In this document: positions 1 to 5,130 of the stretch, piece by piece
Numbering within the stretch: the stretch's first letter is position 1
How the letters are laid out: each line of letters opens with the position of its first letter
NCBI GenBank assembly: GCA_013213875.1
Contig: JABSSV010000002.1
Location: 2,029-7,158 of the forward strand
Origin: Lysobacterales bacterium
GTDB lineage: Bacteria; Pseudomonadota; Gammaproteobacteria; Xanthomonadales; SZUA-36
Direction: 5' to 3'
DNA length: 5,130 bases
Made by a program: the position numbers and the translations under genes
The notes under the pieces: model-generated
Seen by the model: the letters and a program-made list of their open reading frames with translations, nothing else
The model's database searches: none
Told to the model about the DNA's origin: nothing

Positions 1-1617
1 GATGCACCGCGCGACCTGTATGCCATGTCGCAATTCAACACCATCACCTCCCTGTCCGAATCACCGCTGGTGCCCGGGCTAATCTATGCCGGGACCGACG
101 ATGGCCTGATCCAGATTTCCGAGGATGGCGGCCAGAATTGGCGTCGCCTGGACCGCCTGCCGGACGTTCCCCAGCGCTTTTTTGTCAATGACATCAAAGC
201 CGACCTGCATGATCCGGACACGGTCTACGTGGTGGTTGACGACCACAAACACGGCGATTTCACGCCCTACATCCTGAAGAGTAACAACCGGGGTCGTAGC
301 TGGACCAGCATCAGCAGCAATCTGCCGGAACGGCACCTGCTGTGGCGGGTCGTGCAGGACCATGTGAACCCCGGCCTGCTGTTTTTGGGCACCGAGTTTG
401 GCGTCTTCTTTAGCGTCAATGCCGGCGGTCAGTGGACCAAACTCAAGGGTGGGACGCCAAATATCCCCTTCCGGGATTTGGTGATCCAGACGCGTGAAAA
501 TGATCTGGTTGGCGCGACCTTCGGGCGCAGCTTCTACATACTGGATGACTACACGCCGCTGCGTGAGATCAGCCTGGATATGCTGCAGGAGAACGGGGTG
601 CTGTTTCCCGTTCGCAAGGCGCTCTGGTACGTGCAGAAGCGCGACCTTGGCTGCATGGAGCCGCGCTGCCAGGCCAGCCAGGGTGACGCCTACTACGTGG
701 CGGCTAACCCGGACTTTGGTGCCACGTTCACCTATTACCTGGCGGGCGGTTTCAAAACCAGCAAGGACACGCGGCGGGCCGCTGAGAAAAAACTGGCCGC
801 CAATAATGATGATGTAGCGGCCGCTTCCTGGGACACGATTCTGAGCGAGGACCGGGAAGACGCCCCTGCCATCCTGTTCACCGTGCGCAACGCAGACGGT
901 GAACTGGTACGGCAGATCGAAGCCCCGGCCACAGCGGGCTTCCACCGCGTAGCCTGGGATCTTCGCTACCCGGCCCTGGAGCCCTGGTCCCCCAACAGCT
1001 CACCCAACTATTTCGGTTCCGGTGGCGTGCTGGTAGCTCCGGGTACTTTTACGGTGCAGATGCAGGCGCGCGTGGACGGGGCCCTGAGTGACCTCGGCCA
1101 AATCCGCGAGTTCGAAGTAGCATCAATTCGCCCGGACCCGGTACTTCCGGGATCGTCACAGGCTGACCGCGTCATCTTTGAGTCCCAGGTCGCGGAACTG
1201 TCCCGGGCGGCTGGCGGCACCGGCGCGGCTATTGGCGCGGTACGCAGTGAACTGGCCGCGGTGAAGCAGACGCTTCAGCGCTCGCTGGCTGATGGCTCGC
1301 TCTACGAGCGCGCCCATCGGATTGAGCAGCAGCTTACCGTTCAGCAGGATCGCCTGGCCGGCAACAGCAAACGGGCCATGTACAACGATCCAGCGAGCAG
1401 CTCCGTTGAAAACCGGCTCTGGCATGCGGGCTTTGTATTCCCCGTTGGGGCCTATGGCCCGACGCCGGCCCAGCGCACCTCACTGACCGCGGGACGGGCG
1501 CTCTATGACAGCGTCGTGGCCGAGTTGGATGGCCTCATGCAGGACTACGCCGCCCTGCAAGCGGATATGGACGCCGCCCGGGTGCCGTGGACGCCCGGCC
1601 GGGGCATACAGCCCTGA
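1..1617 (+). CDS. BNR/VPS10-like beta-propeller protein (glycosyl-hydrolase-like), 5' end missing
   Basis: The reading frame is open from base 1, so this is the C-terminal 538 residues of a longer protein; the ATG at 25 is internal, because propeller sequence precedes and follows it without a break. Three Asp-box (BNR) motifs of the S-x-D/N-x-G-x-x-W type are visible at 118-141 (SEDGGQNW), 280-303 (SNNRGRSW) and 412-435 (SVNAGGQW); they mark the last blades of a sortilin/VPS10-like propeller. After the propeller closes (GATFGRSFYILDD, about 511-555) come a segment with FTYYL (near 730), a beta-rich domain containing FHRVAWDLRYP (near 940-975), an alpha-helical stretch (about 1160-1380) and a TPGR tail. 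This layout matches large, often exported bacterial proteins of roughly 1,000 residues annotated as glycosyl hydrolase or WD40/YVTN/BNR-like. Substrate and activity are unknown; the glycosidase label is by similarity only. Any signal peptide lies outside the window. It ends with TGA and converges on the SCO1 gene. Confidence 0.85.
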   Translation, partial: DAPRDLYAMSQFNTITSLSESPLVPGLIYAGTDDGLIQISEDGGQNWRRLDRLPDVPQRFFVNDIKADLHDPDTVYVVVDDHKHGDFTPYILKSNNRGRSWTSISSNLPERHLLWRVVQDHVNPGLLFLGTEFGVFFSVNAGGQWTKLKGGTPNIPFRDLVIQTRENDLVGATFGRSFYILDDYTPLREISLDMLQENGVLFPVRKALWYVQKRDLGCMEPRCQASQGDAYYVAANPDFGATFTYYLAGGFKTSKDTRRAAEKKLAANNDDVAAASWDTILSEDREDAPAILFTVRNADGELVRQIEAPATAGFHRVAWDLRYPALEPWSPNSSPNYFGSGGVLVAPGTFTVQMQARVDGALSDLGQIREFEVASIRPDPVLPGSSQADRVIFESQVAELSRAAGGTGAAIGAVRSELAAVKQTLQRSLADGSLYERAHRIEQQLTVQQDRLAGNSKRAMYNDPASSSVENRLWHAGFVFPVGAYGPTPAQRTSLTAGRALYDSVVAELDGLMQDYAALQADMDAARVPWTPGRGIQP

Positions 1618-1629
1618 CCAGACCCAAAA

Positions 1630-1653
1630 GATGCCCGTCGCCTGACGGGCATC
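1630..1653. terminator. Hairpin between convergent genes, probable bidirectional terminator
   Basis: A perfect 10-bp inverted repeat, GATGCCCGTC (1630-1639) and GACGGGCATC (1644-1653), closes on the 4-base loop GCCT. It starts 13 bases after the stop of the propeller gene and, on the other strand, 14 bases after the stop of the SCO1 gene. On the minus strand the stem is followed by TTTT within CTTTTGGG, a short U-tract; on the plus strand it is followed by the weaker CCGTTTA. It therefore fits intrinsic termination best for the minus-strand copper genes and perhaps less efficiently for the plus-strand gene. Confidence 0.75.
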
Positions 1654-1667
1654 CCGTTTAGCGCGGC

Positions 1668-2276
1668 TCAGCGCGCCAGCTGTTGCAGATCCTGCGCGAT
1701 AAGTTGCGCATCGAAAGGCGCGGTGAATACCGCATGTAAGCGCCCTTGGGGATTAATGAGCGTCAGCGTGGAAGAGTGTGCTACCTGGTAATCCTCCCCT
1801 GCCCGCTCTTCTGGCAAGCGATAGATGGCACCTGCGGTCCGTGTGAACTGGTCCAGTTGAGCAAATTCGCCGGTGACGGCTTGAAAGCTCGGATCAAAAT
1901 ACTGCACATACTCGCGCAGGCGTTCCGGCGTATCACGCTCCGGATCCACCGATACCAGAAAATAATGGTCGTTGATACTCGCGTCATCGTCCAGTTCACG
2001 CTTGATCTGCGCCATGACGCCAAGGGCGGACGGACAGATGTCCGGACAGTAGGTAAACCCGAAATACAGCAGGGACCATTGCCCCTCAAAATCCGCGTTG
2101 GTGAAGGGCTGGCCCTGTTCATCAATTAGGCTTAATGCGGGCAAGGCACGCGCCTCATCCAGCACATAGCCGGCTTTCGTCTCCGGTTCCTTGGGCGCAC
2201 CCGGCCCCAGCGCAAGCCAGGCCCCCAGGCCGAACGCACCGAGCCCTATGAGCAAGAGCAACCAGCGGGACGGCAT
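1668..2276 (-). CDS. SCO1/SenC family copper/thiol protein for cytochrome oxidase assembly
   Basis: A 202-residue thioredoxin-fold protein anchored in the inner membrane and facing the periplasm. Residues 4-24 (from WLLLLIGLGAF) form one hydrophobic segment, with no lipobox cysteine. The core carries the family hallmark FTYCPDICP with the CxxxC copper ligands C77 and C81, the VSVDPERDTPE segment (108-118), and the third expected ligand H167 in VAHSSTLTLI. Length and motif spacing are normal and all three ligands are present. I chose the ATG at 2276 because it gives the anchor directly; extending to a TTG at 2339 would add 21 residues inside the upstream gene with no membrane signal. The start follows the PCuAC stop by one base (TGAAATG) with only a weak Shine-Dalgarno, so translation is probably coupled. 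In this family SCO proteins metallate or reduce the CuA site of oxidase subunit II; some act in thiol or redox defence. Family assignment is sure, precise role inferred. Confidence 0.93.
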   Translation of the reverse strand: MPSRWLLLLIGLGAFGLGAWLALGPGAPKEPETKAGYVLDEARALPALSLIDEQGQPFTNADFEGQWSLLYFGFTYCPDICPSALGVMAQIKRELDDDASINDHYFLVSVDPERDTPERLREYVQYFDPSFQAVTGEFAQLDQFTRTAGAIYRLPEERAGEDYQVAHSSTLTLINPQGRLHAVFTAPFDAQLIAQDLQQLAR

Positions 2277-2277
2277 T

Positions 2278-2700
2278 TCAGCGTCGCCCGTCGCGTACAG
2301 GGATGCTGACCGACAGCGCCTCGTGCTGCGCAAACTCAAGCGTCAGGGTCACCGTTGCACCGGGAACCAGTGGCTGTTTCAGTCCGATCAACATCACATG
2401 GTCTCCGCCAGGCGCCATAACAGCCGTGCCATTGGCTGGCAATTCCAGCGCGGCTATCTGTTCCATGCGCATCATGCCGTCCGCATGCAAGTGCGTGTGC
2501 AATTGGGCCTCGCGGGCTGCGTCCGTGCCCAGGGCGACCAGGCGATCTGCGGCGCCCTGATTGGTCAGCGTCAAATAAATCGCACCGGTTTGCGCGCCGG
2601 GCGGCGTGGCCCGGGCCCAGGCATCACTGACGGTGATGTGGTCAGCGAGCGCGATGTTACTGAGAAAACACAGGGCGGTGGTCAACAGGCTCTTCTTCAT
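2278..2700 (-). CDS. PCuAC periplasmic copper chaperone (DUF461)
   Basis: A 140-residue secreted protein. It begins MKKSLLTTALCFL, a classic Sec signal peptide, with a probable cleavage after ALA at residue 19. The mature cupredoxin-like domain shows DAWARATPPGAQTGAIYLTL, typical of the family, and the exact Cu(I) motif H-x10-M-x21-H-x-M: H68, M79, H101, M103. Extra His and Met residues (H70, H72, M76, M77) surround the first ligands. There is no His-rich C-terminal tail. The ATG at 2700 is chosen because it starts the signal peptide and has purine-rich GAGAAAG just upstream; a longer reading frame from a TTG at 2796 would put 32 unrelated residues before it. By family knowledge PCuAC binds periplasmic Cu(I) and passes it to oxidase subunit II or SCO1, and the SCO1 gene follows after one base. 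The pair probably shares one transcript. Whether it is read from its own promoter or from the kdsB side is open. Confidence 0.93.
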   Translation of the reverse strand: MKKSLLTTALCFLSNIALADHITVSDAWARATPPGAQTGAIYLTLTNQGAADRLVALGTDAAREAQLHTHLHADGMMRMEQIAALELPANGTAVMAPGGDHVMLIGLKQPLVPGATVTLTLEFAQHEALSVSIPVRDGRR

Positions 2701-2703
2701 ACT

Positions 2704-2710
2704 CTTTCTC
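2704..2710 (-). promoter_or_regulatory. Purine-rich ribosome-binding region for the PCuAC gene
   Basis: On the minus strand GAGAAAG lies 3 bases before the ATG at 2700. It is a weak Shine-Dalgarno by sequence, but together with the signal peptide it favours this ATG over the upstream TTG at 2796. Confidence 0.4.
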
Positions 2711-2727
2711 GGCGTTGCTACAGGCGC

Positions 2728-2756
2728 TAGATGGGTTTTTGCGAGGTCTTTTTCAA
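2728..2756 (-). promoter_or_regulatory. Possible sigma70-type promoter for the PCuAC-SCO1 pair
   Basis: On the minus strand TTGAAA (2756-2751) is a good -35 match, and 17 bases later CATCTA (2733-2728) sits where a -10 element would be, though it matches TATAAT poorly. Initiation here would give a leader of about 20 bases before the ATG at 2700. A different promoter inside the AT-rich patch at 2791-2836 is equally possible. I saw no CueR-like or other recognisable metal-responsive operator. This is a guess from spacing only. Confidence 0.25.
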
Positions 2757-2790
2757 GCACACAGGGTCGCGAAATGACGGGACACGCCAG

Positions 2791-2836
2791 AACCAAAAAT
2801 CCATTTAAAAAATATGAAAAACAATGATTTAATAAA
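2791..2836. other. AT-rich intergenic patch between kdsB and the copper genes
   Basis: Only 7 of these 46 bases are G or C, in a window that is otherwise clearly GC-rich. The patch begins directly after the kdsB stop and fills the start of the 136-bp spacer before the PCuAC gene. It contains runs of A/T but no GC stem, so it does not look like an intrinsic terminator of kdsB. It could be a promoter or UP-element region, or a nucleoid-protein binding site; nothing in it identifies which. Confidence 0.5.
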
Positions 2837-3595
2837 CTATTCGAGACTTTTTCTTACCCTTTCCAGGTCAGCAGCCGTGTCAATGCCTGCCGGGATAGGA
2901 TGCGCAGCCTGAGCCATGGCAATGGTTTGACCCAGGCCCAGGAAGCGTAGCTGCTCGAGACCCTCGCAGAGCTCCAGCGGATCCGGGGACGCTGCAGTGA
3001 ACGCTCGCAGGGCGCTGGCACGATAAGCGTAAAGTCCCAGATGGCGCTTGAAGACGGTGCCTTCAGCAAGCGCAGAGGGGGCATCGGCAGCACCTCTCGG
3101 ATGAGGTATGAGCGAGCGACTGAAGTAGAGCGCCCTGCTCTGCTGATCGGTGACCACCTTTACCACGCTTGGGTCATACAGTTCCGCCGCATCGCTAATG
3201 GGCCAGTACAGGGTCGCAACCGTCGCCTGCGGATCGCTCGCAAGCAGTTCGGCCACCTGCTGTAGACAGAGCGCAGGCATTTCCGGTTCGTCACCTTGCA
3301 GATTGACCAGCAGCTGCGCATCGTCCAGTTCCAGTTGCTCCACCACCTCGGCGATGCGGTCGCTGCCACTCATATGATCTGCGGCGGTGAGCAGGCATTC
3401 TGCACCGAATGCCTGCGCGACGCCTTGAATCTGTACATCATCGGTAGCGATCAATACGCGCTGGGCGCCCGCTGCGCAGGCCGCCTCCCAGACATGCTGC
3501 AGCATGGGCCGACCCGCAATATCAGCCAGCACCTTGCGCGGCAAACGCGTGGAGGCCAGACGCGCAGGGATGACAATGATGCTGGACTCAATCAT
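2837..3595 (-). CDS. kdsB: 3-deoxy-manno-octulosonate cytidylyltransferase (CMP-Kdo synthetase)
   Basis: A 252-residue cytoplasmic enzyme that makes CMP-Kdo from CTP and Kdo, the activated sugar that Kdo transferase adds to lipid A precursors. The N-terminal nucleotide-binding loop reads VIPARLASTRLPRKVL (8-23), followed by ATDD (50-53), the metal and nucleotide segment NLQGDEP (98-104, with D102), the YFSRSLIPHPR stretch (157-167), HLGLYAYR (185-192), LEQLRFL (213-219) and the C-terminal PAGIDTAADLERV (235-247, with D239). D102 and D239 fit the two conserved Mg-binding aspartates of the family. Length is normal and no expected motif is missing. The ATG start overlaps the lpxK stop by four bases (ATGA), which points to translational coupling; no strong separate Shine-Dalgarno is seen. 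The stop is TAG at 2837, followed by a 136-bp spacer without a clear terminator. Identification is secure from the motifs and the LPS context. Confidence 0.97.
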   Translation of the reverse strand: MIESSIIVIPARLASTRLPRKVLADIAGRPMLQHVWEAACAAGAQRVLIATDDVQIQGVAQAFGAECLLTAADHMSGSDRIAEVVEQLELDDAQLLVNLQGDEPEMPALCLQQVAELLASDPQATVATLYWPISDAAELYDPSVVKVVTDQQSRALYFSRSLIPHPRGAADAPSALAEGTVFKRHLGLYAYRASALRAFTAASPDPLELCEGLEQLRFLGLGQTIAMAQAAHPIPAGIDTAADLERVRKSLE

Positions 3596-4602
3596 AAGCT
3601 CGGCCTGCCTTGCGACAAGGCCAGAAGTCGCTGGCTCATGTTTTGTTCCCAGGCAGCGGGCAAGCGTGCCTCAACCCGCAGCGCATAGCTGGGCGGCAAG
3701 GTGAGCTGTTCACACTTCATCGCATCCTTTTCTGTCATAAGCAAGGCGCCCTCCATGGCCTCGAAATGGCTGGCTTCATAGCGCTCATGGTCGGCGAAGG
3801 CATGCGCATGATCCACTTCAATGCCAAGCGCCGAGAGCGTGTCAAAAAACCGCTGGGGGTTTCCAATACCGGCCAGCGCATGCACCGGACCGCCTGCCAG
3901 CTGCTCCTGCAGCTCAAGATTTCTCAGCGGCTCCTCGGTGCCCAGCGCATACCAGCCAACCGGTTCCAGGCTCATGGTGACCGGCGTCTGCGGCAGGGAT
4001 CCGCCCTGCCATTCACCATTACTGATCAGCGCATCCACGGACTCCAGCCGTGTCAGCGGCTCCCGTAGCGGCCCGGCGGGCAGGAGCCTTTCGTTACCGA
4101 AACCTCGCGCCCCATCCAGCACACAGAGTTCCAACTGTCGCGGGAGGCTCCGTCGCTGCAAGCCGTCATCGGCAATAATGAGCTCCGCACCGCTGGCGAG
4201 CGCGCGCCGGGCCGCCGCTTCCCGGTCACTGTCCACAAAGACGTTCACGCCGGCCTGGCGGGCAATGAGCAGCGGCTCATCGCCACTGCTGCTGACCTCT
4301 GAATCGGCATTTACCGTAATGGGACCACTACCGCTGCGCCCATAGCCACGACTAATGACGGCCATCTGCAAGCCGACCTGGCGGGCCAACTGGCACAGGC
4401 GAATGGTGAGTGGCGTCTTGCCGGTACCACCGGCGGTGAGATTCCCCACCACCACAATGGGCTGATCACGAAGATCCGGGGCAGGCTGCCGCTGCTGTTG
4501 GCGGCGTGCCGCCAGCTGTCCATAGACCCGCTCCATGGCACGAAGCAACAAGCCCGGGGTACGGTCGCCGTACCAGATCTCCTGCATGCGCGCCTGCTTC
4601 AA
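3592..4602 (-). CDS. lpxK: Tetraacyldisaccharide 4'-kinase (lipid A kinase LpxK)
   Basis: A 336-residue peripheral inner-membrane P-loop kinase that phosphorylates the 4' position of the lipid A disaccharide to give lipid IVA. Visible motifs: an amphipathic N-terminal region (PGLLLRAMERVYGQL, 16-30) that probably sits on the membrane; Walker A GNLTAGGTGKTP (53-64, with K62 and T63); SRGYGR (84-89); SGDEP (106-110), whose D108 probably matches the catalytic aspartate of the family; ADDGLQRR (144-151); LPAGPLREP (174-182); and the C-terminal TEKDAMKC (290-297). Length is typical. The start is a TTG at 4602, which overlaps the msbA stop as TTGA and has GAGGA six bases upstream. An ATG five codons in (4587) would give 331 residues, but its upstream signal is weaker. 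The 3' end overlaps kdsB by four bases. A stretch rich in Arg and Gln (31-47) precedes the P-loop. Identification is secure; only the start is in doubt. Confidence 0.96.
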   Translation of the reverse strand: MKQARMQEIWYGDRTPGLLLRAMERVYGQLAARRQQQRQPAPDLRDQPIVVVGNLTAGGTGKTPLTIRLCQLARQVGLQMAVISRGYGRSGSGPITVNADSEVSSSGDEPLLIARQAGVNVFVDSDREAAARRALASGAELIIADDGLQRRSLPRQLELCVLDGARGFGNERLLPAGPLREPLTRLESVDALISNGEWQGGSLPQTPVTMSLEPVGWYALGTEEPLRNLELQEQLAGGPVHALAGIGNPQRFFDTLSALGIEVDHAHAFADHERYEASHFEAMEGALLMTEKDAMKCEQLTLPPSYALRVEARLPAAWEQNMSQRLLALSQGRPSL

Positions 4603-5130
4603 GCGCCGTCCTCATTGAACTGATTCTGATAAAGCTGCGCGTAGGCGCCGCCCTGGGTCAACAGCGCCTCATGCGTACCCATCTCCACGATGCGCCCCGC
4701 ATCCAGCACAATCACCTGATCGGCGTTCTCAATGGTTGACAGGCGATGAGCGATCACCAGCGTGGTACGGTCCTGCATCACCTGTTGCAGCGCATGCTGA
4801 ATGGCCCGCTCGGATTCCGCATCAAGCGCGGAGGTGGCCTCATCCAGAATCAGCACCGGCGCGTCCTTCAGCAGTGCGCGGGCGATAGCGATGCGCTGGC
4901 GCTGACCACCGGAAAGGCGTGTGCCGTTTTCCCCAACCAACGTATCCAGCCCGTCGGGCATGGCATCAATGAATTCCATCGCATAGGCATCGGCGGCGGC
5001 CTTCAGAATTGCCTTACGCGAAGCGTCCGCAAGACTGCCATAGGCAATGTTGTCCTCAATGGAACCATTAAACAGCACCACGTCCTGACTGACCAAAGCA
5101 ATCTGACTGCGCAGATCTTCCAAGCGGTAG
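4599..5130 (-). CDS. msbA: Lipid A export ABC transporter MsbA, C-terminal part of the nucleotide-binding domain
   Basis: The frame runs off the right edge, so only the last 176 residues are present; the TTG at 5123 is an internal Leu codon, not a start, since YRLEDLRSQ continues the usual ABC sequence upstream. Counting from that Leu, the segment shows the Q-loop (LVSQDVVLF, Q13), ABC signature LSGGQRQR (70-77), Walker B VLILDE (90-95, with E95), the D-loop SALD (98-101) and the switch histidine in AHRLST (H126). Walker A and the six transmembrane helices lie outside the window. NNIAYG-type sequence (here DNIAYG) and the adjacent lpxK and kdsB support MsbA, the homodimeric exporter that flips lipid A-core to the periplasmic side. 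A different type I exporter half-transporter cannot be ruled out by this domain alone, but the neighbours make MsbA much the likeliest. It ends in TGA, overlapping the lpxK start by four bases. Confidence 0.9.
   Translation of the reverse strand, partial: YRLEDLRSQIALVSQDVVLFNGSIEDNIAYGSLADASRKAILKAAADAYAMEFIDAMPDGLDTLVGENGTRLSGGQRQRIAIARALLKDAPVLILDEATSALDAESERAIQHALQQVMQDRTTLVIAHRLSTIENADQVIVLDAGRIVEMGTHEALLTQGGAYAQLYQNQFNEDGA
4609..4613 (-). promoter_or_regulatory. Shine-Dalgarno of lpxK inside the msbA 3' end
   Basis: On the minus strand GAGGA ends six bases before the TTG at 4602, an ideal spacing. It lies in the last codons of msbA (encoding NEDGA), so a ribosome ending msbA can restart on lpxK. 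It is the main reason to prefer the TTG start over the ATG at 4587. Confidence 0.7.

Noticed and set aside
79..945. A 288-codon open frame on the minus strand inside the propeller gene
   Set aside because: It lies wholly antisense to sequence with clear Asp-box motifs, its product resembles no family I know, and long antisense frames are common in GC-rich genes.
2277..2339. Extension of the SCO1 protein to a TTG start at 2339
   Set aside because: The added residues (SLRSTRRCRSASLY and on) come from the end of the PCuAC gene in another frame, and they would place a charged stretch before the membrane anchor. The ATG at 2276 fits the family better.
2191..2730. A 179-codon open frame on the plus strand across the SCO1-PCuAC junction
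   Set aside because: It is antisense to two genes with intact copper motifs, and its product is low in recognisable structure and rich in Arg and Gln, as expected for a shadow frame.
2701..2796. Extension of the PCuAC protein to a TTG start at 2796
   Set aside because: It would bury a textbook signal peptide (MKKSLLTTAL) behind 32 unrelated residues drawn from the intergenic spacer.
2791..2836. Intrinsic terminator for kdsB in the AT-rich patch
   Set aside because: There are T runs on the minus strand but no GC-containing stem before them, so the intrinsic-terminator pattern is not met.
3821..4345. A 174-codon open frame on the plus strand inside lpxK
   Set aside because: Its product is Ser/Pro/Arg-rich without motifs, and the opposite strand encodes the DDGLQ, SGDEP and other LpxK signatures in the same region.
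1..5130. CRISPR array, insertion sequence, tRNA, toxin-antitoxin or defence system
   Set aside because: I saw no regularly spaced repeats, transposase motifs, cloverleaf-like sequence or defence domains; every sizeable stretch is explained by a recognised gene.

Overview
The window looks like ordinary chromosomal DNA of a GC-rich gammaproteobacterium. It carries lipid A and Kdo genes (msbA, lpxK, kdsB) in the gammaproteobacterial order, and a periplasmic copper-delivery pair of the kind that serves aerobic cytochrome oxidases. Genus cannot be read from the sequence. Coding is dense, with no gene-free stretch longer than about 140 bases.

Layout. Bases 1-1617 (+) hold the C-terminal 538 residues of a large BNR/VPS10-type beta-propeller protein, cut at its 5' end by the window edge. 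A 10-bp GC-rich hairpin at 1630-1653 separates it from the convergent genes and probably terminates transcription from both sides. Everything else is on the minus strand. Read in that direction, the order is msbA (3' part only), lpxK, kdsB, a 136-bp spacer with a very AT-rich patch, a PCuAC copper chaperone, and a SCO1/SenC protein.

How the genes work together. MsbA flips lipid A-core across the inner membrane, LpxK adds the 4'-phosphate of lipid A, and KdsB activates Kdo for transfer onto lipid A. The three overlap by 4 bp at each junction (TTGA and ATGA), so they are almost certainly one translationally coupled operon. PCuAC and SCO1 are separated by a single base and form a second unit. 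By family knowledge, PCuAC carries periplasmic Cu(I) and SCO1 is a membrane-anchored thiol/copper protein, and together they help build the CuA centre of cytochrome c oxidase. No oxidase structural gene is visible.

I found no CRISPR array, mobile element, tRNA, rRNA or recognisable riboswitch, and no convincing undescribed system. The points worth a second look are modest: the TTG start of lpxK, direct lpxK-kdsB overlap without the small Trm112-like gene often found between them, the copper pair next to an LPS operon, the AT-rich spacer, and a two-cysteine loop in the propeller protein.
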